Part shown: piece by piece, positions 50,998 to 59,295 of the stretch
How positions within the stretch are numbered: position 1 is the first letter of the stretch
Layout of the letters: every line of letters begins with the position of its first letter
Assembly: GCF_003955665.1 (NCBI RefSeq)
Contig: NZ_RXHU01000088.1
Location: 1-64,000 of the forward strand
DNA length: 64,000 nucleotides
Direction: 5' to 3'
DNA from: Paenibacillus whitsoniae
GTDB taxonomy: Bacteria > Bacillota > Bacilli > Paenibacillales > NBRC-103111
The notes under the pieces: generated by a model
Seen by the model: the letters and a program-made list of their open reading frames with translations, nothing else
Database searches by the model: none
Told to the model about the DNA's origin: nothing
Translations under genes and position numbers: made by a program

Positions 50998-52641
50998 ATG
51001 AAAGCAACGAAAAAAATCGTAACTATGGCTACTTTGCTGGCGCTGTCGGGCTCCATGCTCGCAGCCTGCTCGAAGGAAGCGCCAACCGACTCGCCGAAAG
51101 ACGGAGCGGGAGCAAGCACGTCCCCAGCAGCGGCAACGGGCACATTCAGCTATCCAATGAAAACGGATAAGACACTCTCCTATTGGGCTGAGCTCAACGG
51201 GAACATTGGCAGTGTCAAACCGACGTTCCAAGAAGTACCGTTTTTTCAAGAGTGGCAGAAGCGGACAGGCGTCAATCTGAAATTCATTCAGCCGCCTGCG
51301 AACCAGGCGAAAGAAGCGCTTAACGTGCTGCTGGCGTCCGGCGAGCTGCCTGACATGATCGAGTACTCGTGGAGTTCCTCTTTCCCGGGAGGCCCGGAAA
51401 AGGCGATCAACGACGGTTACATTTTGAAATTGAACGATGCAATTGATAAATATGCGCCTAATTTGAAGAAGTATTTGAAAGAGCACCCGGAAGTGGATAA
51501 GCAAATCAAAACCGACAGCGGCAGTTATTACGCGTTCCCGTTCATTCGCGGCGATGATCTTTTGAAGACATATCAAGGTCCGATCATCCGCAAAGACTGG
51601 CTGGATGAGCTAGGCTTGCCGATGCCGCAGACGATCGACGAATGGTACAACGTGCTGAAAGCGTTTAAGGAAAAGAAAGGTGTAGCGGCCCCGCTGACGT
51701 TCCTGGGCATGCCGACGGCACTGTTCGGTCTGGATGGCGGCGCATTCATCGGGGCGTTCGGGGTGATCAAGAACTTCTACCAAGAAGGCGGCACGATCAA
51801 GTACGGCCCGATGGAGCCGGGTTATAAGCAATTCCTGGCGACGATGCAGAAGTGGTATGCCGAAGGTTTAATTGACAAGAACATCGCAACCGTCGATACG
51901 AAGACAATGGATTCCAATATGACGTCGGGCAAAAGCGCGGCAACGGTCTGGAACTCCGGCGCGGGTATCGGCAAATGGCAACCGATTGTGCAGGAGAAAG
52001 AGCCGAAGGCGAAATTTGCGCCAGCTCCTTATCCTGTGCTGAAAAGCGGCGACAAGCCGAAGTTCGGTCAAAAGGACTTCGCATTTGTCCCGACAGGCGG
52101 CGTGGCGATCACCGCGAATTCGAAAAATGTGGAGACCGCGGTGCGCCTGCTGGACTACGGCTATGGCGAAGAAGGCCACAACTTCTTCAACTTCGGGGTT
52201 GAAGGCGTGAGCTACAAGATGGACAACGGCTATCCGAAGTATACGGATTACGTCATGAAGAACCCGGACAAACTCGCACCTGCGCAGGCGCTCGCGATGT
52301 ATGCCCGTTCCGGCTACAACGGTCCGTTCGTTCAGGATAAACGGTATATCGAGCAGTATTTGACAATGCAGGAGCAAAAGGACGGGATTACCGTCTGGTC
52401 GAATACGGACGCAGAGAAATACCTGCTGCCGCCGATCACGCCTACACCGGATGAGAGCACGGAGTTTGCGAACATCATGAACGACGTGAATACATTGGTG
52501 GGTGAAATGTCGCTCAAAATTATTTTGGGCTCCGAGCCGATTGATTCGTTCGACAAGTATGTGGATAAAATCAAATCGCTCAAAATTGACCGCGCGATAG
52601 CTATTGAGAAGGCTGCGCTCGATCGTTACAACAAGCGTTAA
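50998..52641 (+). CDS. sugar-binding lipoprotein (glycan importer)
   Basis: A 547-residue solute-binding protein of the LipO/family 1 type. Signal peptide with lipobox SMLAAC, a short tether (KEAPTDSPKDGAG), and the mature two-domain fold with VLLASGELPDMIEYSW, LNDAIDKYAPNLKKYL and a C-terminal LDRYNKR. Context implies an unsaturated uronic-acid oligosaccharide as ligand. ATG 50998 follows GGGAGG. First gene of a four-gene operon 50998-55754. A stem-loop between it and the permeases may raise its level relative to them. Confidence 0.93.
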   Translation: MKATKKIVTMATLLALSGSMLAACSKEAPTDSPKDGAGASTSPAAATGTFSYPMKTDKTLSYWAELNGNIGSVKPTFQEVPFFQEWQKRTGVNLKFIQPPANQAKEALNVLLASGELPDMIEYSWSSSFPGGPEKAINDGYILKLNDAIDKYAPNLKKYLKEHPEVDKQIKTDSGSYYAFPFIRGDDLLKTYQGPIIRKDWLDELGLPMPQTIDEWYNVLKAFKEKKGVAAPLTFLGMPTALFGLDGGAFIGAFGVIKNFYQEGGTIKYGPMEPGYKQFLATMQKWYAEGLIDKNIATVDTKTMDSNMTSGKSAATVWNSGAGIGKWQPIVQEKEPKAKFAPAPYPVLKSGDKPKFGQKDFAFVPTGGVAITANSKNVETAVRLLDYGYGEEGHNFFNFGVEGVSYKMDNGYPKYTDYVMKNPDKLAPAQALAMYARSGYNGPFVQDKRYIEQYLTMQEQKDGITVWSNTDAEKYLLPPITPTPDESTEFANIMNDVNTLVGEMSLKIILGSEPIDSFDKYVDKIKSLKIDRAIAIEKAALDRYNKR

Positions 52642-52652
52642 TCAGTTAGACC

Positions 52653-52674
52653 AGGAGAGGCGGCAGCCTCTCCT
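52653..52674 (+). other. intercistronic stem-loop after the binding-protein gene
   Basis: Perfect 9-bp stem AGGAGAGGC / GCCTCTCCT with loop GGCA and no T tail. Such hairpins commonly stabilise the binding-protein message or attenuate downstream expression. Confidence 0.75.
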
Positions 52675-52700
52675 CACTTATAAATAGAGGAGTGCTGAGC

Positions 52701-53666
52701 ATGAACCGGAACTTGCAGACAACCGCTGCACCTGCTGCTCCGACCCGTACCGGTTCGTTACGGAGAACCGTGGCGAAAGATTTTATCACGAATAAATATT
52801 TGTATCTCATGATTTTGCCTGTGCTCGCGTACTACGTCTTGTTTCACTATGCACCGATGTACGGCGCGTTGATCGCCTTTAAAAATTACTCCCCCATGAA
52901 GGGCATTATGGGAAGCCCCTGGGTCGGTTTGGCACATTTTGAGAGCTTTTTCAGCAGCTATTATTTTTGGCGTATTTTTAAAAACACGATTCTCATCAGC
53001 CTATATTCACTCTTGTTTGAATTTCCGATGCCGATTCTGCTTGCCCTGCTTCTGAACGAAGTGAAGAATAAAACCTTCAAAAAGACAGCGCAGTCCATTA
53101 CCTACATGCCTTATTTTATCTCGATGATCGTGATCTGCGGGATGATTAAGGATTTCACGAACAGCGGCGGCTTTATTAATACATTTTTCGTCTCGGTGAT
53201 GGGGACGGATGGTCAGGCGATGCTGCAAAAACCGGAACTGTTCCGCTCGCTGTATGTCATATCCGACATTTGGCAGCGCATCGGCTGGGAGTCCATCATC
53301 TACATAGCTGCCCTCACGAGCATTGATCAGGAGCAGTACGAAGCGGCGCGCATCGATGGCGCCTCCAGACTGCAGCAAATTTGGAACATCACCCTGCCGG
53401 GTATCCTGCCGGTCATCGTGATTATGTTTATATTGCGATCGGGGAACCTGCTCAACGTCGGCTTTGAGAAGATTATTCTGCTCTACAATCCGGTCGTCTA
53501 CGAGACGGCGGACGTCATTTCCTCCTTTGTCTACCGAAAAGGGTTGCTGGAATTTAATTGGAGCTACAGTTCAGCGGTTGGTCTGTTCAACTCCGTGCTG
53601 AATCTCATTTTGCTGATTGCGGCGAACCGGTTTAGTAAGAAGATGACAGATAACAGCTTGTGGTAG
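52701..53666 (+). CDS. glycan ABC transporter permease, LplB type
   Basis: A 321-residue permease with six spans, the first being YLYLMILPVLAYYVLFHYAPMYG. EAA motif EAARIDGASRLQQIWNITLPGI at about 214-235. Pairs with 53697 in the same operon. ATG 52701 has AGAGGAG 9 nt upstream; a GTG at 52692 is the alternative. No ATPase in the operon. Confidence 0.93.
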   Translation: MNRNLQTTAAPAAPTRTGSLRRTVAKDFITNKYLYLMILPVLAYYVLFHYAPMYGALIAFKNYSPMKGIMGSPWVGLAHFESFFSSYYFWRIFKNTILISLYSLLFEFPMPILLALLLNEVKNKTFKKTAQSITYMPYFISMIVICGMIKDFTNSGGFINTFFVSVMGTDGQAMLQKPELFRSLYVISDIWQRIGWESIIYIAALTSIDQEQYEAARIDGASRLQQIWNITLPGILPVIVIMFILRSGNLLNVGFEKIILLYNPVVYETADVISSFVYRKGLLEFNWSYSSAVGLFNSVLNLILLIAANRFSKKMTDNSLW

Positions 53667-53696
53667 GTTGATTTTAAAAGGAAAGGGAGTACCCGA

Positions 53697-54575
53697 ATGT
53701 CTATCCATGCCAAATGGGAAGAGCGGATTTTTAATACGGTGATCTACACGCTGCTGACCTTGCTAATGGCGGCAACGATCTATCCGCTGCTTCATGTGCT
53801 GTTCGCTTCGTTCAGTGACGCGAACCGAATTGTGTCCCACGAAGGTGTCTTGTGGCGGCCGCTCGGCTTTAATATTGAAGCGTATAAGCTTGTTTTTTCG
53901 AACTCGGCGATTCTCGTCGGCTATGGCAATACGTTGTTTATCGTGGTGGTGGGCGTTGCCTTTAACCTGCTATTGACAGCCCTTGGCGCTTTCGTGCTTT
54001 CCCGCAAAAACGTGTTCTGGAGCAAATGGATCATGTTCTTCATTCTGTTCACGATGTTTTTCAGCGGCGGACTGATCCCGATGTATCTGATTGTCAAAGG
54101 CGTCGGACTGCTGGATTCGCTGTGGTCTGTCATCATCCCTTTTGCGGTGAGCACGTTCAATCTCATCATCATGCGGACGGCCTTCGCATCCATTCCCGAT
54201 GCGCTCGAGGAGTCCGCGAAAATCGATGGGGCGAATCATTTTGTGCTGCTGTTCCGCATCATTATCCCGCTGTCGCTGCCAACGCTTGCCGTTATCGCCT
54301 TGTACTACGCGGTCGATAAGTGGAACGGCTGGTTCTATGCTTCGATTTTCCTGAAGGACCGGGATCTGTTTCCGCTGCAAATTATTTTGCGGGAAATTCT
54401 CATTTCGAATTCTACCGACAGCATGTCCTCCGGGACAGGCGGCGATATGTTCCAGATCGGGGAAACGATCAAGTATGCCACGATCGTTGTGGCGACGCTG
54501 CCGATTCTGTGCGTGTACCCATTCCTTCAGCGTTTTTTCATCAAAGGTGTGATGGTCGGAGCTGTGAAAGGGTAG
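53697..54575 (+). CDS. glycan ABC transporter permease, YtcP type
   Basis: A 292-residue MalG-class permease: first span YTLLTLLMAATIYPLLHVLF, EAA motif EESAKIDGANHFVLLFRIIIP, and the terminal RFFIKGVMVGAVKG. It forms the channel with 52701 (30-nt gap). AAAGGGAG precedes the ATG. Confidence 0.93.
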   Translation: MSIHAKWEERIFNTVIYTLLTLLMAATIYPLLHVLFASFSDANRIVSHEGVLWRPLGFNIEAYKLVFSNSAILVGYGNTLFIVVVGVAFNLLLTALGAFVLSRKNVFWSKWIMFFILFTMFFSGGLIPMYLIVKGVGLLDSLWSVIIPFAVSTFNLIIMRTAFASIPDALEESAKIDGANHFVLLFRIIIPLSLPTLAVIALYYAVDKWNGWFYASIFLKDRDLFPLQIILREILISNSTDSMSSGTGGDMFQIGETIKYATIVVATLPILCVYPFLQRFFIKGVMVGAVKG

Positions 54576-54617
54576 TGGCTTGAAAGTGTGTGAACAAATG
54601 AAAAGGGGCATTTGCCG

Positions 54618-55754
54618 ATGTGGGTAGAAGCGTTGGAACATGCCGTGGAGAAAACGCGGCGCAATATTAATAAATTCGGGGACTTCTTCCCGTGGACCGG
54701 CCTTGACGGCGGCGATTATAAAAGGAGTGACCATCAGGATTGGACGGAGGGCTTCTGGTCCGGCCTGCTATGGCTGAGCTATGAGGCTTCAGGCGATCCT
54801 GTGTTCCGGGAGGCGGCTGTCCGCACGGTGCACAGTTTTCGGCGCCGGTTAGAGACGTTCAAGGTGCTTGATCACCATGACATCGGGTTCCTCTATCTGC
54901 CTTCGGCTGTCGCTTGGTGGATGCTGGAAGGCGAGGAGGAGGCAAGGGAGCTGGGCCTGGCGGCGGCGGATACGCTGCTGAAAAGATGGCGCCCCGCCGG
55001 CGGCTACATTCAGGCGTGGGGGCCGGCGGGCGACCCGAAGAACGGGGGCCGCATCATTATCGACTGCTTGCTGAACCTCCCGCTGTTGTACTGGGCGTAT
55101 GAGCAGACCGGTGATCCGTCGTACCTGGAAGTGGCACTGGCTCATGCGGAGAAGAGCCGTCGTTATCTCGTGCGAGGGGATGATTCATCGTACCACACGT
55201 TTTATTTTAACCAGGAGAACGGCGAGCCTGTCGGTGGTGGTACTCACCAGGGCTACCATGATGGGTCCACGTGGACGCGCGGACAGGCGTGGGGCATTTA
55301 CGGCTTCATGCTCTCGTATAAGTACACGAAGAATCGGGTGTATCTGGAGGCCTCGCGCCGGATGGCCGCGTACTTTATTGCGCATCTGCCGGAGGATCAG
55401 GTGACGTATTGGGATTTTGACGTGCCAATTGGCGAGGGGACGCCGCGGGACAGTTCGGCAACGGCGATCGCCTGCTGCGGCATGCTGGAGCTTGTCGGGT
55501 GCCTGCCGGAGAGCGACCCGGATCGGGAGCGGTTCGAGCACGCGGTATTCCGCTGCATGAAGTCGCTCACGGAGAACTATTTGACGACTGACGATCTCGA
55601 TGCGGAGGGCTTGCTCCGTCATGGTTCGTACCATGTGCGGGGCGGCATGTCGCCGGATGACTTCGTCATCTGGGGCGATTACTTTTACATGGAGGCACTG
55701 ATGCGGCTTGTCCGCGGGGTGCCGGGATATTGGTACGAGAGAGCTTTGCGCTAA
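54618..55754 (+). CDS. unsaturated glucuronyl hydrolase, GH88
   Basis: A 378-residue cytosolic GH88 enzyme with the (alpha/alpha)6 barrel. Catalytic Asp88 (DHHDIGFLY) and Asp149 (IIIDCLLNLPLLYW) fall at exactly the numbers known for Bacillus sp. GL1 UGL, which also confirms the ATG at 54618. It hydrates the C4-C5 double bond of unsaturated oligosaccharides that lyases generate, releasing a monosaccharide. This links it to the PL8 lyase and importer. AAAAGGGG lies 10 nt upstream. Last gene of the operon. Confidence 0.95.
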   Translation: MWVEALEHAVEKTRRNINKFGDFFPWTGLDGGDYKRSDHQDWTEGFWSGLLWLSYEASGDPVFREAAVRTVHSFRRRLETFKVLDHHDIGFLYLPSAVAWWMLEGEEEARELGLAAADTLLKRWRPAGGYIQAWGPAGDPKNGGRIIIDCLLNLPLLYWAYEQTGDPSYLEVALAHAEKSRRYLVRGDDSSYHTFYFNQENGEPVGGGTHQGYHDGSTWTRGQAWGIYGFMLSYKYTKNRVYLEASRRMAAYFIAHLPEDQVTYWDFDVPIGEGTPRDSSATAIACCGMLELVGCLPESDPDRERFEHAVFRCMKSLTENYLTTDDLDAEGLLRHGSYHVRGGMSPDDFVIWGDYFYMEALMRLVRGVPGYWYERALR

Positions 55755-55800
55755 GAAAAACGCCCGCTGCTTCCTGATTAGGAGGCAGCGGGCGTTTTTT
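55755..55800 (+). terminator. Rho-independent terminator of the glycan operon
   Basis: Strong stem AAACGCCCGCTGCTTCC / GGAGGCAGCGGGCGTTT with TTTTTTT. Confidence 0.95.
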
Positions 55801-56031
55801 TGTATAGGCGAAACACGTAGGCTGTGTTCATTTCCCTGGAATTGGCTTGTAAAAGGGCAAAATGTGTATTCTAAGCATAACTGCTTAAATTCCTGCATTT
55901 CGCGCTTAAAAAACCGCATACTCAACGTTTTGGGCTTATGGTAGTCTTAAACCACAGCAGGAACGGTGCAAAAAAATAAAAACACCAGTTCCCCCTACTT
56001 AAGCTCAAACCATCAAGGGAGGTTCATAGCA

Positions 56032-57381
56032 ATGAAAAAACATTTCGCAGTAACCGTTTCCAGTGTTATGGCATTATCGATCCTTTTAAGCGCATGCGGC
56101 AATAGCGATTCTTCCAGCTCGACACCTGCGGCATCGCCATCCGCGGGAGCTGCGGCAAGCACAGCACCTAAGAAGAACGTCAGCTTTACGATCGGCTACG
56201 CGACCGGCGACCCGGCGACGAAGCAGGCGATGGCGGATGCGGTAGCGGCGTTCAGCAAAGCGAACCCGAATATCAAAATTACCGACCTATCCGAGGGCGG
56301 TTCTCAGGCCTACCTCGACTGGCTGAAAACGAAGGATGCCGTCGGCGAATTCCCGGATCTCGTCGAGATGCGCGATACGCAGCTGTTCTCCGAAGCGGGC
56401 AAAATCGCCGAGCTGCCGCAAGAATGGCTCTCCCTTTTCGCGGATGCACCGAAACTGAACGGCAAGAACTGGACGGCGCCGATTGTGGGTACGGCTCCGC
56501 AAGGCATCATTTACAGCAAAAAAGCATACGCTGACGCCGGCATCACATCCGAGCCTAAGACGTATGATGAGTTCCTTGCAGCCCAAGAGAAGCTGAAAGC
56601 AAAAGGCATTACACCGCTGACGTTCGGCGGCAAAGATATTTTCCACTGGGGCTTCTGGATTAACAAATTCCTGATGGACGATGTGTTTGCGGACGATCCG
56701 AACTGGAACTCCAAGCGGACCAAAGGGCAAGTAAGCTTCGCGGACGCAGGGCCGACACAGGCAATGAAAGATTTTACCGAACTGTTCACCAAAGGTTATG
56801 TGGATAAAGGCTACCTGAGCACCGCGGACAACCAAACCGCTTCCATGCTCGTAACAGGCAAAGCGGCGGAGCTGTTCTCCGGCCCTTGGATGTTCTCGCA
56901 AATCTCGCAAGCCGATCCGAAGTTTGAATTCGGCTGGTATCCGGTGCCGGACCGCAAAGGCAGAATTGTGGTTAACGGTCTGAATACGCTGCAAGGCTGG
57001 TCGATTTCGACAAAGGCGAATCAGGATGCGGACAAGAAAGCAGCCATTTCCGAATTTATCAAGTTCTTCTTCGCGAAAGATCAATATACGAAGTTCATGA
57101 AGCAAGTAAACGGCATTCCGACGACGAAAGAGAAAATCACGTATGATGCCGCTCCGCAAATGCAGCGCGTTATTGAAGTGATGAACGATCCGAAGACGAT
57201 CAAATCGCTGCAAATCAACTCCTTCTGGGGCGATGACCAAATGCCGCCGCAATGGCGCAACTGGTTCTACAAGCTGGCACAGGATTGGCTCGTAAAAGGT
57301 GATTTCAGCGCAGATTACTTGAAGAAAGCCGACGTAGAGTGGGACGCTAACATCAAGGCGAACGCAGCGGCGAAGAAATAA
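56032..57381 (+). CDS. sugar-binding lipoprotein of a second importer
   Basis: A 449-residue family 1 solute-binding protein. Signal peptide ends with lipobox LSAC, then a Ser/Ala-rich tether. Mature features are the ITDLSEGGSQAYLDWL loop, FPDLVEMRDTQLF, TGKAAELFSGPWMFSQI and GWYPVPDRKGRI, the last typical of MalE/UgpB-like proteins. AAGGGAGG precedes the ATG at 56032. First gene of operon 56032-60738. The ligand is unknown; the neighbouring beta-helix enzyme suggests a galacturonide or uronide. Confidence 0.93.
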   Translation: MKKHFAVTVSSVMALSILLSACGNSDSSSSTPAASPSAGAAASTAPKKNVSFTIGYATGDPATKQAMADAVAAFSKANPNIKITDLSEGGSQAYLDWLKTKDAVGEFPDLVEMRDTQLFSEAGKIAELPQEWLSLFADAPKLNGKNWTAPIVGTAPQGIIYSKKAYADAGITSEPKTYDEFLAAQEKLKAKGITPLTFGGKDIFHWGFWINKFLMDDVFADDPNWNSKRTKGQVSFADAGPTQAMKDFTELFTKGYVDKGYLSTADNQTASMLVTGKAAELFSGPWMFSQISQADPKFEFGWYPVPDRKGRIVVNGLNTLQGWSISTKANQDADKKAAISEFIKFFFAKDQYTKFMKQVNGIPTTKEKITYDAAPQMQRVIEVMNDPKTIKSLQINSFWGDDQMPPQWRNWFYKLAQDWLVKGDFSADYLKKADVEWDANIKANAAAKK

Positions 57382-57402
57382 TCAGTTACCTCAGAGAGAT
57401 GC

Positions 57403-57431
57403 GGAAACCTCTGCTCATCGCAGGGGTTTCC
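57403..57431 (+). other. intercistronic stem-loop after the binding-protein gene
   Basis: Stem GGAAACCTCTG / CAGGGGTTTCC (one G-U-type mismatch) with loop CTCATCG, between the binding protein and the permeases. The same placement as at 52653. Confidence 0.72.
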
Positions 57432-57463
57432 CTTAATTCAAGCTGGTTAAGGAGTGAGAGAAT

Positions 57464-58396
57464 GTGGATAAGGTAGAATCGCTGCAAGCTGTGAGCACCG
57501 GTGCAAAGGTTGGGAAGAAGAAGAAAACATGGTTCTCCTTTTCCGTTTTATTTATCCTGCCTTCCTTTATTTTATATACGATGTTTGTGATTTACCCGGC
57601 TTTAAACAGTGTGAATCTAAGCTTCACCTCCTGGGATGGTGTCAGTCCCAATATTCATTACATCGGCTTCGATAATTTCAAGGAAATTGTGCATAGCGAA
57701 CGGGTATGGAACGCTTTGAAGAACACGTTAATTATGTCGGTTGCGCTCGTTGTTTTGGAAAATGTGATTGCCATTCTGTTGGCGATGCTGGTCGATCAGG
57801 TACGGTGGTGTAAAAATCTGTTCCGGAGTATTTTTTATTTTCCCGTATTGCTAAGCGGTATCGTTATGGGCTTTGTGTGGGCGATTATTTTCAACTATAA
57901 CTTTGGTGTTATTTCCCAGCTGCTGGATCGGATCGGGCTCGGTTCGCTTAAAATCGACTGGCTTGGCAATCCGGACTATGCCTTAATCGCGATTATCATT
58001 ACCGCCGTCTGGAAGGGCGCGGGTTACTATATGATTATTTACCTGGCGGGGCTGCAGGGCATTCCCCAGGAACTGCACGAAGCCGCGGCCATTGACGGCG
58101 CGAACCGGTGGCAGCAATTCCGCAATATCACGTTCCCGCTGTTGGCCGGCTCGATGACGGTATGCGTCATGCTTTCAATGATCGGCGCGCTCAAAATCTT
58201 TGACCAAATCGCCGTTATGACCGATGGCGGTCCGGGCTTCGCGACGGAGACGCTGACGTATATCGTCTATAAGGTTGGTTTCGGCGAGCTTCGCCAAGGC
58301 TACGGGACGGCGATGTCCTTGGTGCTGTTCCTTCTGATCCTTATTGTATCGCTTATTCAAATTAGGGTGCTGCGCAAACGGGAGGTGCACATGTAA
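57464..58396 (+). CDS. ABC transporter permease, MalF/UgpA type
   Basis: A 310-residue permease with six spans (FSVLFILPSFILYTMFVIYPAL first) and the EAA motif EAAAIDGANRWQQFRNITFPLL. GTG start after AAGGAGTGAG. Its last base is the first base of the next gene (TAATG), giving translational coupling. Confidence 0.93.
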   Translation: MDKVESLQAVSTGAKVGKKKKTWFSFSVLFILPSFILYTMFVIYPALNSVNLSFTSWDGVSPNIHYIGFDNFKEIVHSERVWNALKNTLIMSVALVVLENVIAILLAMLVDQVRWCKNLFRSIFYFPVLLSGIVMGFVWAIIFNYNFGVISQLLDRIGLGSLKIDWLGNPDYALIAIIITAVWKGAGYYMIIYLAGLQGIPQELHEAAAIDGANRWQQFRNITFPLLAGSMTVCVMLSMIGALKIFDQIAVMTDGGPGFATETLTYIVYKVGFGELRQGYGTAMSLVLFLLILIVSLIQIRVLRKREVHM

Positions 58397-59223
58397 TGCA
58401 TAAATCCAAAAAGTGGGCGGATCTGGCGATCTTCGCCATCGCCTTGGTGCTTGCTGTATTGTTTTTCTTCCCGGTCTATTTCAGCTTGATATCTTCCTTC
58501 AAATCGAATGGCGAAATCCTGCGGGATGCCGTCGCACTTCCGACCAGCTTATACTTGAAAAGCTTCAAATATTTGCTGACCGAGACGCAGTTTCCCGCTG
58601 CGATTGTGCGAAGCGCGATCCTGACAGTGACGTCCGTATTCTTCATGATCCTGCTCATTCCGATGGCGGCTTACGCCATTGAGCGTACCGGGAAAAAATG
58701 GACGAACGCCATCTACGTGTACTATCTGGCCGGGATGATGATCCCTTTCCAGGTGTACATGATTCCGCTGTTCAAGCAAATGAAAACGCTCGGCCTCTAC
58801 GGCACGATGACGGCACCGGTGCTGATCTACATCTCCGGTTCGGTCGGGATGGGCGTACTGCTGTTCACCAGCTTCATTCGCGGCATTCCGGTGGAGATTG
58901 AAGAGGCGGCGTCCATTGACGGCTGCTCCCGACCGCGGATTTTCTGGCAGATTGTGTTCCCTCTGCTGGGGCCTTGTACGGCAAGTATGATCGTTCTACA
59001 GGGGCTGGGGATCTGGAACGACTTCCTCATGCCGAGCCTCGTGCTGCCGTCGACGAAGAAGACGATGGTCGTGGAGATTTTCAAATTCGTCGGGGAGCTG
59101 GCGTCCCAATGGGACATGGTCTTCGCCGGTACGACGATGTCGATTGTGCCTGTGCTGATTGTATTTGTTTTCCTGCAAAAATATTTTATCAAGGGTATCG
59201 CTTCGGGCGCTACGAAGGGGTAG
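58396..59223 (+). CDS. ABC transporter permease, MalG/UgpE type
   Basis: A 275-residue permease (first span LAIFAIALVLAVLFFFPVYFSL), EAA motif EEAASIDGCSRPRIFWQIVFP, closing KYFIKGIASGATKG. It overlaps its partner by 1 nt. As with the other importers here there is no ATPase gene. Confidence 0.93.
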   Translation: MHKSKKWADLAIFAIALVLAVLFFFPVYFSLISSFKSNGEILRDAVALPTSLYLKSFKYLLTETQFPAAIVRSAILTVTSVFFMILLIPMAAYAIERTGKKWTNAIYVYYLAGMMIPFQVYMIPLFKQMKTLGLYGTMTAPVLIYISGSVGMGVLLFTSFIRGIPVEIEEAASIDGCSRPRIFWQIVFPLLGPCTASMIVLQGLGIWNDFLMPSLVLPSTKKTMVVEIFKFVGELASQWDMVFAGTTMSIVPVLIVFVFLQKYFIKGIASGATKG

Positions 59224-59231
59224 AACCCCGC

Positions 59232-59268
59232 CAGCCGCTTCCGGTTTGAATCGGGGCGGCTTTTTTAT
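59232..59268 (+). terminator. intra-operon terminator-like hairpin
   Basis: AGCCGCTTCCG / CGGGGCGGCT with TTTTTTA after the permeases. It may only reduce transcription into the beta-helix gene, or the latter may have its own promoter. Confidence 0.6.
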
Positions 59269-59295
59269 TCATTTTTGAAGGGATGGGAAAAAGAA

